This document shows positions 57,241-64,000 of a stretch of 64,000 bases of DNA, in pieces (the stretch's first letter is position 1; every line of letters starts with the position of its first letter). The position numbers and the translations under genes are program-made. The notes beneath the pieces were generated by a model. It saw nothing but the letters and a program-made list of their open reading frames with translations. It ran no database searches and was not told where the DNA came from. This DNA comes from Bordetella ansorpii. Lineage in GTDB: Bacteria > Pseudomonadota > Gammaproteobacteria > Burkholderiales > Burkholderiaceae_B. Where the stretch lies: assembly GCF_900078315.1 (NCBI RefSeq), contig NZ_FKBS01000017.1, forward strand, positions 55,649-119,648, read 5' to 3'.

Positions 57241-59433
57241 TCAGCCGCCCTCTTTCAGCGTGATCAACGCATCCAGGCAAACCCCGCCGTCCTGGCGCAG
57301 CACGAACGGATTCACATCCACCCCGGCCAGCACGTCGCGCCAGTCGTAGGCCAACTCGGATAGCGCCACCAGCGCCCGCACCAACGCGGGAACGTCCAGC
57401 GCCGCCTGCCCGCGCCACCCATCCAGCAGGCGGGACGCCCGCACCGAACCGACCAGGGCCTTCGCCCGCGCCTCGCTCAACGGCGCCGTGGCGAAGGCCA
57501 CGTCCTGGTACAGCTCGACGGCCACCCCGCCCAGGCCGAACATCACCATCGGCCCGAACAGCGGGTCGACGTGCACGCCCAGGATGGTCTCCGTGCCCGG
57601 CGCGCACATCGGCGCAATCAGCACGCCCGAAACCGGCGCCTGTCCTGCCCGCTGGCGCAGCAACGCGTAGGCCGAGCGCACGGCATCCTCGTCCTTCAGG
57701 TTCAGCAGCACGCCACCGATCTCGGTCTTGTGCGGGATGTCGGCGGAAACGATCTTGGCGACCACGGGAAAGCCGACGCGCCGGGCCGCGGCAACGGCCG
57801 TGTCCGCGTCCGTGCACAGCGTTTCGTCCAGCATGGGCAGGCCGTATTGGGCCAGCACCTGCTTGGCCTGGACCTCGTCCAGGCGCGTACCCAGGAACGG
57901 CGGCGCCACCTTGGGGTCGGCGGACGCCTTGCGCCCCCCACTGCCCGCCTGCGACGCCGAACCGCCGGCGCCCGCACGTACCGCTTCATCGCTGTCCGTC
58001 GGCACCGGCGCATGCGCGTCCGCCCCGCACTCATCCAGATCCATCGCGCACCGCCGCGCCACCATCCCGCACGCCGCACCGACCGCCGCCATCGCGCGCC
58101 CGGGATCCGAGAAGATCACCAACCCCTCCGCCTCGATGTCCGTCCGCATGCGTTCGCTGTACGGCCCCACCAGCACGATCAGGCGGTCCGGATAGCGCCT
58201 GCGCAGGTCCGCCAGCCCTTCCAGCATCGCCGGAAAACGTTTCTCGTCGCACGGGATCTGCGCCAGGTAGATGCACAGCGTCGACCAATCGGTATCCTGA
58301 AGCAGCACTTCGGCCAACCTGGGCACGCCATTCTTCACCGCGCCGATCTGGGCGGTGGTGTCCAGCGGGTTCTCGCCGATGGCGAAGGGCACCAGCTCGT
58401 GCGCGCGGCGCCGCACATCCGCGGCCAGCACGGGGATGTCCACGCCCAGGCGCTCGGCGTCGTCGGTCATCAGCACGCCGATGCCGCCCGACACCGTCAG
58501 GATGCCGGCGCGGTTGTTAGCTGGCTTGGCCAACTGCGTGCACACATAGGCGATGTCCAGCATCTGCTCGATGGTGGTGGCGCGCCAGGCGCCGCACTCG
58601 CGCACCACCGCATCGAAGATGCGGTCGTTGCCCGCCACCGCGCCGGTATGCGTAGCCGCCGCCACCTGGCCGCGCGACGACGTGCCCACCTTCATCAGGA
58701 TCACCGGCTTGCCGGCTGCCGCGGCCCGGCGCAAGGCGCGGCGCAGCGCGTCGCCATCGCGGCAACCCTCGATGGCCGCGCAGATGACGCGGGTCTTCTC
58801 ATCCGCGGCCAGGAAATCGATGCACTGCGCCACGTCCACGTCGGCCTCGTTGCCGGTGGCCACGATGCGGGCGATGCCCAGCCCGCGCTGGATCGCCTGG
58901 GCATAGGCGCACGAGCCGAAGGCGCCGCTCTGCGTGGCGAAGCTGATGCCGCCCTCCCGCGGCTCCAGGGCCTCCAGCGCGGTGGAGAAAGTGGCGTAGA
59001 AGCGGTTGTGCACGCTGACGATGCCCAGGCAGTTGGGACCGATCAGGCGCACGCCATGCGCGGCGGCCAGCTCGGCCAGCGCCCGCTGGCGTTCGCGGCC
59101 CTCGTCGTCCTCTTCGGCAAAACCGGAGCTGAGCACCTGCACGTGGCGGATGCCCTTGGCGATGCAGGCCTGCAAGGCGTCCAGCGCGCCCGGCGCGGGC
59201 ACGATGATGAGCGCCTGGTCGATGGCCTGCGGCACGTCGGCCAGGGTGGGATAGGCCTTCAGGCCCTGCACGGTATCCGACTTGGGGTTGATGGGAAAAA
59301 TCCGGCCCGTGTAGCCCGCGTCGCGCAGGAAGCGGATGGGCCGGCCGCCCAGCTTGTCGGGATCGGACGATGCGCCGATGATCGCGACCGAACGCGGGTC
59401 GAAGAACGGCTGCAAGGGATGACCGGCGTTCAT
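57241..59433 (-). CDS. NDP-forming acyl-CoA synthetase
   Basis: This 730-residue enzyme fuses the alpha and beta parts of NDP-forming acyl-CoA synthetase. The CoA-binding Rossmann domain starts FFDPRSVAIIGASSDPDKLGGRP. The succinyl-CoA-synthetase-like domains contain LIGPNCLGI and the phosphohistidine loop ATHTGAVAG (H262). An ATP-grasp domain follows (about 500-730, with DEVQAKQVLAQYGLP and GFPVVAKIVSADIPHKTEIGGVLLNL). A Gly/Ala/Ser-rich linker lies at about 468-500. It activates an organic acid to its CoA thioester, reversibly. The start at 59433 has AGGAGG upstream. Last gene of the acyl-CoA operon. Confidence 0.9.
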   Translation of the reverse strand: MNAGHPLQPFFDPRSVAIIGASSDPDKLGGRPIRFLRDAGYTGRIFPINPKSDTVQGLKAYPTLADVPQAIDQALIIVPAPGALDALQACIAKGIRHVQVLSSGFAEEDDEGRERQRALAELAAAHGVRLIGPNCLGIVSVHNRFYATFSTALEALEPREGGISFATQSGAFGSCAYAQAIQRGLGIARIVATGNEADVDVAQCIDFLAADEKTRVICAAIEGCRDGDALRRALRRAAAAGKPVILMKVGTSSRGQVAAATHTGAVAGNDRIFDAVVRECGAWRATTIEQMLDIAYVCTQLAKPANNRAGILTVSGGIGVLMTDDAERLGVDIPVLAADVRRRAHELVPFAIGENPLDTTAQIGAVKNGVPRLAEVLLQDTDWSTLCIYLAQIPCDEKRFPAMLEGLADLRRRYPDRLIVLVGPYSERMRTDIEAEGLVIFSDPGRAMAAVGAACGMVARRCAMDLDECGADAHAPVPTDSDEAVRAGAGGSASQAGSGGRKASADPKVAPPFLGTRLDEVQAKQVLAQYGLPMLDETLCTDADTAVAAARRVGFPVVAKIVSADIPHKTEIGGVLLNLKDEDAVRSAYALLRQRAGQAPVSGVLIAPMCAPGTETILGVHVDPLFGPMVMFGLGGVAVELYQDVAFATAPLSEARAKALVGSVRASRLLDGWRGQAALDVPALVRALVALSELAYDWRDVLAGVDVNPFVLRQDGGVCLDALITLKEGG

Positions 59434-59500
59434 CGTACAGCCTCCTTGCCACGCACGCCGAGACAGGCGGGATGTACCTTCATGCAAGACATCGGCAGGC

Positions 59501-60592
59501 TCATGCGGTCCTCATCTGGTGCAGGCGCTGGCGGTGGGCCAGCGGGTCGCCGTGGCGCACGGCATTGGCCAGCATGCGCACGGCCAGCCGGGCGGCGGGC
59601 ATCTCGCGCGTCATGCCCATGCCGCCGTGCAGCTGGATGATGGTCTCGGCGAACGGCACGGCCTGCTGGCCCACGTGCATGCCCAGCAGGTCGAGGGCGG
59701 CGTCTGTGGCCGGGCCTGGCCGTTCGGCCTCCAGTGAGCGCAACGACGCCTGCAACAGATTCCGGGCAATCTCGTATTCGATGTACAGCCTGGCTGCGTC
59801 GTGGCGCAAGGCCTGGAATTCCGCCAGGGCCTGGCCGAACTGCTTGCGTTCCAACAGGTAGGCGATGGCGCGCGACAGCGACGCGCCCATGCAGGCGACG
59901 GTGTCGGCGGCCACGGCGGCCACCGCCACGCGCCAGCCCGCGCGCAAGGCCTCCTGCGCCTGCGGCCCATTGGCCAGCACGGTATCGGGCGGCAACGGCC
60001 AGTCGTCCAGTGCATGGGACTGCACCGGCAGGTCTTCCATGGTGCGATAGGCGGTGACGGGTTGCCCGGCGAGCGCCGCGCGCGGCACGGCGGCCAGCAC
60101 CGGGCCACGGCCTTCTTCTTCGCAGACCAGCAGCACGTGTGTGCAATCGCCGGTCAACGCAGCCTCGGCCGTGGCGCCCGACACGCGCCAGGCATTGCCG
60201 TGCAGGCGTGCGGCAAGGGGCCGCACCGGCTCCGACGCCGACAGCGGGCCGGCCAGTTCGATCACCGCCTCGCCCTCGGCGCAGGCGTTCGACAACGACG
60301 ACGCCAATGCGCAGCCGGGCAACGCGGACAGCACGGTCGGCACGATGCCGCAGCGGGTGATCACGGGCAGGTCCACCGCATGCCGGGCCAGCGCCTCGAC
60401 GATGGAAGCCAGGTCCGCAAAGCCGCCGCCCACGCCGCCCTGCGCCTCGGGCACCAGCACGCCGCTCCAACCCATGTCGCCGATCAACGTCGCATCCGGC
60501 CGTTGCGGATAGCGGCCCGCCTGGTCTTGCGCCACTCGCGCGGCGCTGTCGGACAGCATGCCGGCGAAGGCAATCGAAGGTTCAAAAGACAT
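59501..60592 (-). CDS. Acyl-CoA dehydrogenase, short (PimD-like) subunit
   Basis: This 363-residue protein is of acyl-CoA dehydrogenase fold. The N-terminal helical part contains MGWSGVLVPEAQGGVGGGFADLASIVEALAR. The FAD-binding C-terminal domain has YLLERKQFGQALAEFQALRHDAARLYIEYEIARNLL and ETIIQLHGGMGMTREMPAARL. The middle beta domain is poorly conserved. It lies 16 bases after a longer dehydrogenase, the layout of two-subunit enzymes such as PimC/PimD or steroid-degrading FadE pairs, so the two probably form one heteromeric enzyme. Confidence 0.86.
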   Translation of the reverse strand: MSFEPSIAFAGMLSDSAARVAQDQAGRYPQRPDATLIGDMGWSGVLVPEAQGGVGGGFADLASIVEALARHAVDLPVITRCGIVPTVLSALPGCALASSLSNACAEGEAVIELAGPLSASEPVRPLAARLHGNAWRVSGATAEAALTGDCTHVLLVCEEEGRGPVLAAVPRAALAGQPVTAYRTMEDLPVQSHALDDWPLPPDTVLANGPQAQEALRAGWRVAVAAVAADTVACMGASLSRAIAYLLERKQFGQALAEFQALRHDAARLYIEYEIARNLLQASLRSLEAERPGPATDAALDLLGMHVGQQAVPFAETIIQLHGGMGMTREMPAARLAVRMLANAVRHGDPLAHRQRLHQMRTA

Positions 60593-60608
60593 CTCTGCAA
60601 GCTCCGTA

Positions 60609-61820
60609 TCAACTACCGAACAAGGACCGCGCCACGACGTTCAGCTGCACCTCGGTGGTGCCGCCGGCAATCGTCTTGGACCGCGCGAACAGGTAGTTCT
60701 GCACCCACGTGCCATCGGGCGAATCGCCCTCGTCTTCACGCAACAGGCGTTGCGTGCCCCGGTCCCCCACGGCCATGAAAGCGATCCGCGTCAGCGACTG
60801 CGAGATCACGCTGCACGCCTGCTTCAGCGCCGAGGGCCTGGCGTCCAGGGGCTCCTTGCGCATCATGGCATCGATGGCCTGCGCCAGCATCTCGCGCGCG
60901 CCTTTGATGCGCGCGGCCAGGGCCAGCATCTCATCGTCCAGCGCGGCGTAGTCGCGCAACGGCGCGGCCTGGCGGCGCTCGTTCAGCAGGCGCGCCACGC
61001 GGCGCCATTGCCGCATCAACTGCGCCACGCTGGCCGGCGGCAGGCGTTCGCGCTCCAGCAGGTACTTGGCGCAAGTCCAGCCCTTGCCCTCTTCGCCCAG
61101 CAGGCGGTCGGCGGGCACGCGCACGTCGTCCAGGAACACCTCGTTGACGTGATGCCAGCCGTCGATGGTGGGAATCGGCCGCACGCGGATGCCCGGGGTG
61201 TCCATGTCGATCAGGAACAGCGAGATGCCCTCCTGCTTGCGGCCCTCGCGCGAGGTGCGCGCCAGCAGGTAGATGCGGTCGGCCTCGTGGGCATGCGAGG
61301 TCCAGATCTTCTGGCCGTTGATGACGTAGTGGTCGCCGTCGCGCACGGCGGGCGTGGACAGCGAGGCCAGGTCCGATCCCGAACCCGGCTCGGAATAGCC
61401 CTGGCACCACCAGTCGGTGGTGTCCAGGATGCGCGGCAGGAATTGCGCCTTCTGCCGCGCGGTGCCGAACTGCATGATGACCGGGCCGATGTGGCCCAGG
61501 CCGTGGTGGTACAGCGGCGGGCAGTCCTGGTCGGCCATGACTTCCTCGAAGATCATGCGGCGGCGCAGGTCCCAGCCGGTGCCGCCGTGCTCGACCGGCC
61601 AGTTGGGCGCGGCCCAGCCGCGCGTGTTCAGCACCTGCTGCCAGCGGCTGTAGACCGGGCGGGTAATCTTGTCGCCGGCGGCCACCACGGCGCGGATGTC
61701 CGCCGGGCAGTGTTCGCGCGCGAAGGCCTGCAGTTCCTCGCGGAAGGCGGCGTCCTCGGCGGTTTCGTGGTGGCCGCTGCTGGGCAGGGCCAGGAAGTCG
61801 GGATTCAATGCCGCGGCCAT
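60609..61820 (-). CDS. Acyl-CoA dehydrogenase, long (PimC-like) subunit
   Basis: This 403-residue dehydrogenase has RGWAAPNWPVEHGGTGWDLRRRMIFEEVMADQDCP, a flavin-binding stretch QGYSEPGSGSDLASLSTPAVRDGDHYVINGQKIWTSHAHEADRIYLLART, and the C-terminal end TWVQNYLFARSKTIAGGTTEVQLNVVARSLFG typical of this subgroup. It oxidises an acyl-CoA at the alpha-beta bond, with FAD and electron-transfer flavoprotein. It starts 1 base before the hydratase stop, implying coupling. The exact acyl chain is unknown. Confidence 0.9.
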   Translation of the reverse strand: MAAALNPDFLALPSSGHHETAEDAAFREELQAFAREHCPADIRAVVAAGDKITRPVYSRWQQVLNTRGWAAPNWPVEHGGTGWDLRRRMIFEEVMADQDCPPLYHHGLGHIGPVIMQFGTARQKAQFLPRILDTTDWWCQGYSEPGSGSDLASLSTPAVRDGDHYVINGQKIWTSHAHEADRIYLLARTSREGRKQEGISLFLIDMDTPGIRVRPIPTIDGWHHVNEVFLDDVRVPADRLLGEEGKGWTCAKYLLERERLPPASVAQLMRQWRRVARLLNERRQAAPLRDYAALDDEMLALAARIKGAREMLAQAIDAMMRKEPLDARPSALKQACSVISQSLTRIAFMAVGDRGTQRLLREDEGDSPDGTWVQNYLFARSKTIAGGTTEVQLNVVARSLFGS

Positions 61821-61821
61821 C

Positions 61822-62598
61822 TCAACGCCCCTTGTAGACGGGCGCGCGCTTTTCCAGGAAGGCGCTCTGGGCCTCGCGCGAGTCCTCGGTGTTGGACAGC
61901 GCGACCGTGATGTTCTGCTCGAAGCGGTAGCCCTCGCGCGGGGGCATGGAGGCCGTCACCTGCGAGGCCTCTTTCGCGTAGCGCAGCGCGATGGGCGCCT
62001 TGCTGGCGATCTCGCGCGCCAGGTCCATCACATAGGGCATCAGTTGGTCGGGCGGCAGGCTGGCCTCGACCAGGCCCAGGCGGTACAGCTCGTCGGCCGA
62101 CACCTTCATGCCGGTGAAGAACATGCGGCGCGCCCGCGACTTGCCGAACACGCGCTGCAGCAGCGCCGTGCCGCCCGCCAGGCCCACGTTGATCTCGGGC
62201 ATGGACACATAGGCCTCGTTGGACGCGACCCAGATGTCGCAGGACGTCATCAGCCCGAAGCCCGCGCCCAGCGCCGCGCCGTTCACCGCGGCGATCACGG
62301 GCTTGTTGCACTCGGCGATGGCCAGCGACGATTCGCGCACCAGGCGGTTGTGGTGCCAGTAGGCGCCCGGCCCCTTCTGCTTGATGGCCGGCCGCTCGCT
62401 CACGTCCGCGCCGGCCGAAAACACCTTCAGCTTGCTGGCCAGCACCACGCAACGCACGTCGTCGTCATCGTTGAAACTGTCGAACACTTGGATGATTTCC
62501 GCCCGCATCTGCGCGTTCTGCGCGTTCACCGGGGCGCGGTTCAGGTACACGATGGCCACGTGGCCCTCGCGTTCGACTTGCAGGCATTCAAAGGACAT
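61822..62598 (-). CDS. Enoyl-CoA hydratase/isomerase family protein
   Basis: This 258-residue crotonase-fold enzyme has the oxyanion-hole regions KLKVFSAGADVSE and KPVIAAVNGAALGAGFGLMTSCDIWVAS. One catalytic Glu is in SMPEINVGLAGGTALLQRVFGK; the second Glu of classic hydratases is not obvious, so isomerase or hydrolase activity remains possible. The start at 62598 is the family Met. It would act after the dehydrogenase pair encoded downstream in the same operon. Confidence 0.9.
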   Translation of the reverse strand: MSFECLQVEREGHVAIVYLNRAPVNAQNAQMRAEIIQVFDSFNDDDDVRCVVLASKLKVFSAGADVSERPAIKQKGPGAYWHHNRLVRESSLAIAECNKPVIAAVNGAALGAGFGLMTSCDIWVASNEAYVSMPEINVGLAGGTALLQRVFGKSRARRMFFTGMKVSADELYRLGLVEASLPPDQLMPYVMDLAREIASKAPIALRYAKEASQVTASMPPREGYRFEQNITVALSNTEDSREAQSAFLEKRAPVYKGR

Positions 62599-62664
62599 CG
62601 TTGACTCCAAAAGTTGCCGCCGCGCAGGCGGACGAAAGATGGCGAGGGATGGGGTCATGCACGG

Positions 62665-63627
62665 TCATTGCGTGCTGAGATCCGCGCCGCTCTTGACCAG
62701 CGCCTTCAGCCGTTCGGACTCGAAATCCAGGAACCTGGCGAAGTCCTGCGGCGAGCCGCCCTCCACCAGCAGGGACGTACGGTCGATGGCGGCGCGCGTG
62801 CCGGGGTCTTGCAGCGACCGGCGCAGGTCGGTGTTCAACTGGTTCACGATGGCGTCGGGCGTGTCCTTGGGCACGAAGAAGCCGAACCAGCTGCCGAAGA
62901 CCAGGTCCACGCCCAGTTCGCGGAAAGTGGGCACGCCGGGCGCGCCGGGATGCCGCTGTTCGCTGGCGATGGCGATCGCATGCAGCCGGCCGGCCCGCAC
63001 GTTGGGCATGGCCGAGGCGCCGTCGAAGATGCCATCCACCTGGCCCGCGAACACGTCGTTCATGGCCGGCGACGTGCCGCGATACGGCACATGGGTGATC
63101 TTCACGCCCTCGGCCCGGGCCCACAGCTCGGCGGCGATGTGCGGGCTGGACGCCATCCCCGACGAGGCCAGCCGCAGATTGCCGGGCGACTTGCGCGCCT
63201 TGGCCAGCACCGCGTCCAGCGTCGTCAGGTCGGACTTGCCGGAAGTCACCAGCAGGTTGCGGCTGTTGCCCAGCAGCATGACGGGGCGCAGGGCGTCCTT
63301 GTCGTAGCTCATGTCGCGGCGCAGGATCGGGTTCGACGTATAGGCATAGCTGGTCAGCAGGATCGTCAGGCCGTCCGGCTCGGCGCGGGCCACCGCCTGC
63401 GTGCCTATCATGGTGGCGCCGCCGCTCTCGTTCTTCACGATCACCGGCACCTTCCATTGCCGTCCCAGGTACTCGCCGATGGCGCGGCCGTACACGTCGG
63501 TCACGCCGCCCGGCGCATACGGCACGATGATGGTGACCGGCTGGCTCGGGTACTTCGGGCCGGCCGCCACGGCCGCCGGCAGCGCGAACGCCGCGGCCAC
63601 CGCGCAGGCGCGCAGCAGTTGTCTCAT
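62665..63627 (-). CDS. Bug-family (TctC) periplasmic binding protein
   Basis: This 320-residue protein has a signal peptide (1-22, cleavage after AVAA) and a Bug fold: YPSQPVTIIVPYAPGGVTDVYGRAIGEYLGRQWKVPVIVKNESGGATMIGTQAVARAEPDGLTILL, then VPYRGTSPAMNDVFAGQVDGIFDGAS. It should bind the organic acid that the operon's CoA enzymes degrade. No TctAB membrane genes are nearby. It lies 31 bases downstream of a second Bug gene. Confidence 0.9.
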   Translation of the reverse strand: MRQLLRACAVAAAFALPAAVAAGPKYPSQPVTIIVPYAPGGVTDVYGRAIGEYLGRQWKVPVIVKNESGGATMIGTQAVARAEPDGLTILLTSYAYTSNPILRRDMSYDKDALRPVMLLGNSRNLLVTSGKSDLTTLDAVLAKARKSPGNLRLASSGMASSPHIAAELWARAEGVKITHVPYRGTSPAMNDVFAGQVDGIFDGASAMPNVRAGRLHAIAIASEQRHPGAPGVPTFRELGVDLVFGSWFGFFVPKDTPDAIVNQLNTDLRRSLQDPGTRAAIDRTSLLVEGGSPQDFARFLDFESERLKALVKSGADLSTQ

Positions 63628-63658
63628 CTGATGTCTCCTCTGTGCGGCTTGATTGCCG

Positions 63659-64000
63659 CTATTCGGGCTTGATGCCTGCGTTGTCGATCAGGCGTTTCCA
63701 CTTCTTCTGTTCCGACGTCACCAGCGCGTCCATTTCCTGCGGCGTGCTGCCGTCCAGCTCCGTGCCGGGCGGGATGCTCTTCTTGACCTGAGGGTCGGCC
63801 AGCACCTGGTTCAGCGTGCTGTTCAGCTTCGCCAGCACGTCGGGCGGCGTGCCCGCCGGCGCGGTGACGTAGTTGATGGGCGCGGCCTCGAAGCCGGGCA
63901 GCGTGTCGGCGATGGCCGGGATATCGGGCGCGGCCGGATTGCGCTGCAGGGTCGAGACGCCCAGGGCGCGCACCTCGCCCGCCTGGATCTGCGGCAGGTA
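63659..64000 (-). CDS. Bug-family binding protein, C-terminal part
   Basis: The frame runs off the window end, so only about 113 C-terminal residues are seen. GEVRALGVSTLQRNPAAPDIPAIADTLPGFEAAPINYVTAPAGTPPDVLAKLNSTLNQVLADPQVKKS matches the Bug C-terminal lobe, ending STPQEMDALVTSEQKKWKRLIDNAGIKPE. It is a tandem partner of the Bug gene 31 bases downstream. The two are clearly different in sequence, so they may bind different acids. Confidence 0.88.
   Translation of the reverse strand, partial: YLPQIQAGEVRALGVSTLQRNPAAPDIPAIADTLPGFEAAPINYVTAPAGTPPDVLAKLNSTLNQVLADPQVKKSIPPGTELDGSTPQEMDALVTSEQKKWKRLIDNAGIKPE

Overview
The window is GC-rich, densely packed chromosomal DNA from a betaproteobacterium. 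The best fit is family Alcaligenaceae (Bordetella/Achromobacter type). This rests on the orphan Bug-type tricarboxylate-family binding proteins, the LysR-controlled ABC importers, a Bordetella/Burkholderia-like type II secretion locus, and gene neighbours such as nadE-PII and argH. The genus is inferred from gene content, not from a marker gene. No insertion sequence, prophage or CRISPR array was seen.

Layout. 1-3884: the 3' part of ubiC, a B12-type radical SAM protein, yaeQ and a LysE exporter. 3919-12215: a minus-strand operon of gamma-glutamyltransferase plus a peptide/glutathione-type ABC importer, with a divergent LysR gene. 12237-18162: a second LysR-linked minus-strand operon of an RraA-family aldolase, an aminotransferase and a polar amino acid ABC importer. 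18229-22691: three exported proteins (a phosphodiesterase lipoprotein with a LamG-like domain, a tiny lipoprotein and a Tat-exported phospholipase C). 23052-34367: a type II secretion system in three blocks (gspC-GHIJKLMN plus strand, gspDE minus strand, gspF plus strand). Its secretin carries a C-terminal SPOR-like domain. 34429-38120: PII, nadE and argH.

38302-42261: a nitroreductase and a MerR-regulated Cd/Pb/Zn-type P-ATPase with a His-rich N-terminus. 42398-46124: a cystine-type ABC importer, a SelW-like protein and a LysR regulator. 46169-54345: a CSS-EAL phosphodiesterase, an operon of IlvD/Edd dehydratase, RraA-type aldolase and Bug receptor with a divergent GntR regulator and an AT-rich operator, a diguanylate cyclase, and a wrecked GGDEF fragment. 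54400-57161: small unknown proteins, a TetR regulator with a clear operator, exonuclease III and tRNA-Ala(CGC). 57241-64000: a minus-strand acyl-CoA catabolic operon (two Bug receptors, enoyl-CoA hydratase, two acyl-CoA dehydrogenases, NDP-forming acyl-CoA synthetase).

How the genes work together. Most of the window imports and breaks down organic and amino acids, in cassettes that pair one transporter or binding protein with a few enzymes and a local regulator. The secretion locus sits beside likely cargo: phospholipase C is a known Tat/type II substrate in other species. The most interesting leads are the SPOR-tailed secretin with its linked phosphodiesterases, and the importer-aminotransferase-aldolase operon, whose logic fits catabolism of 4-hydroxy-4-substituted glutamates. 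These are inferences from sequence and context.
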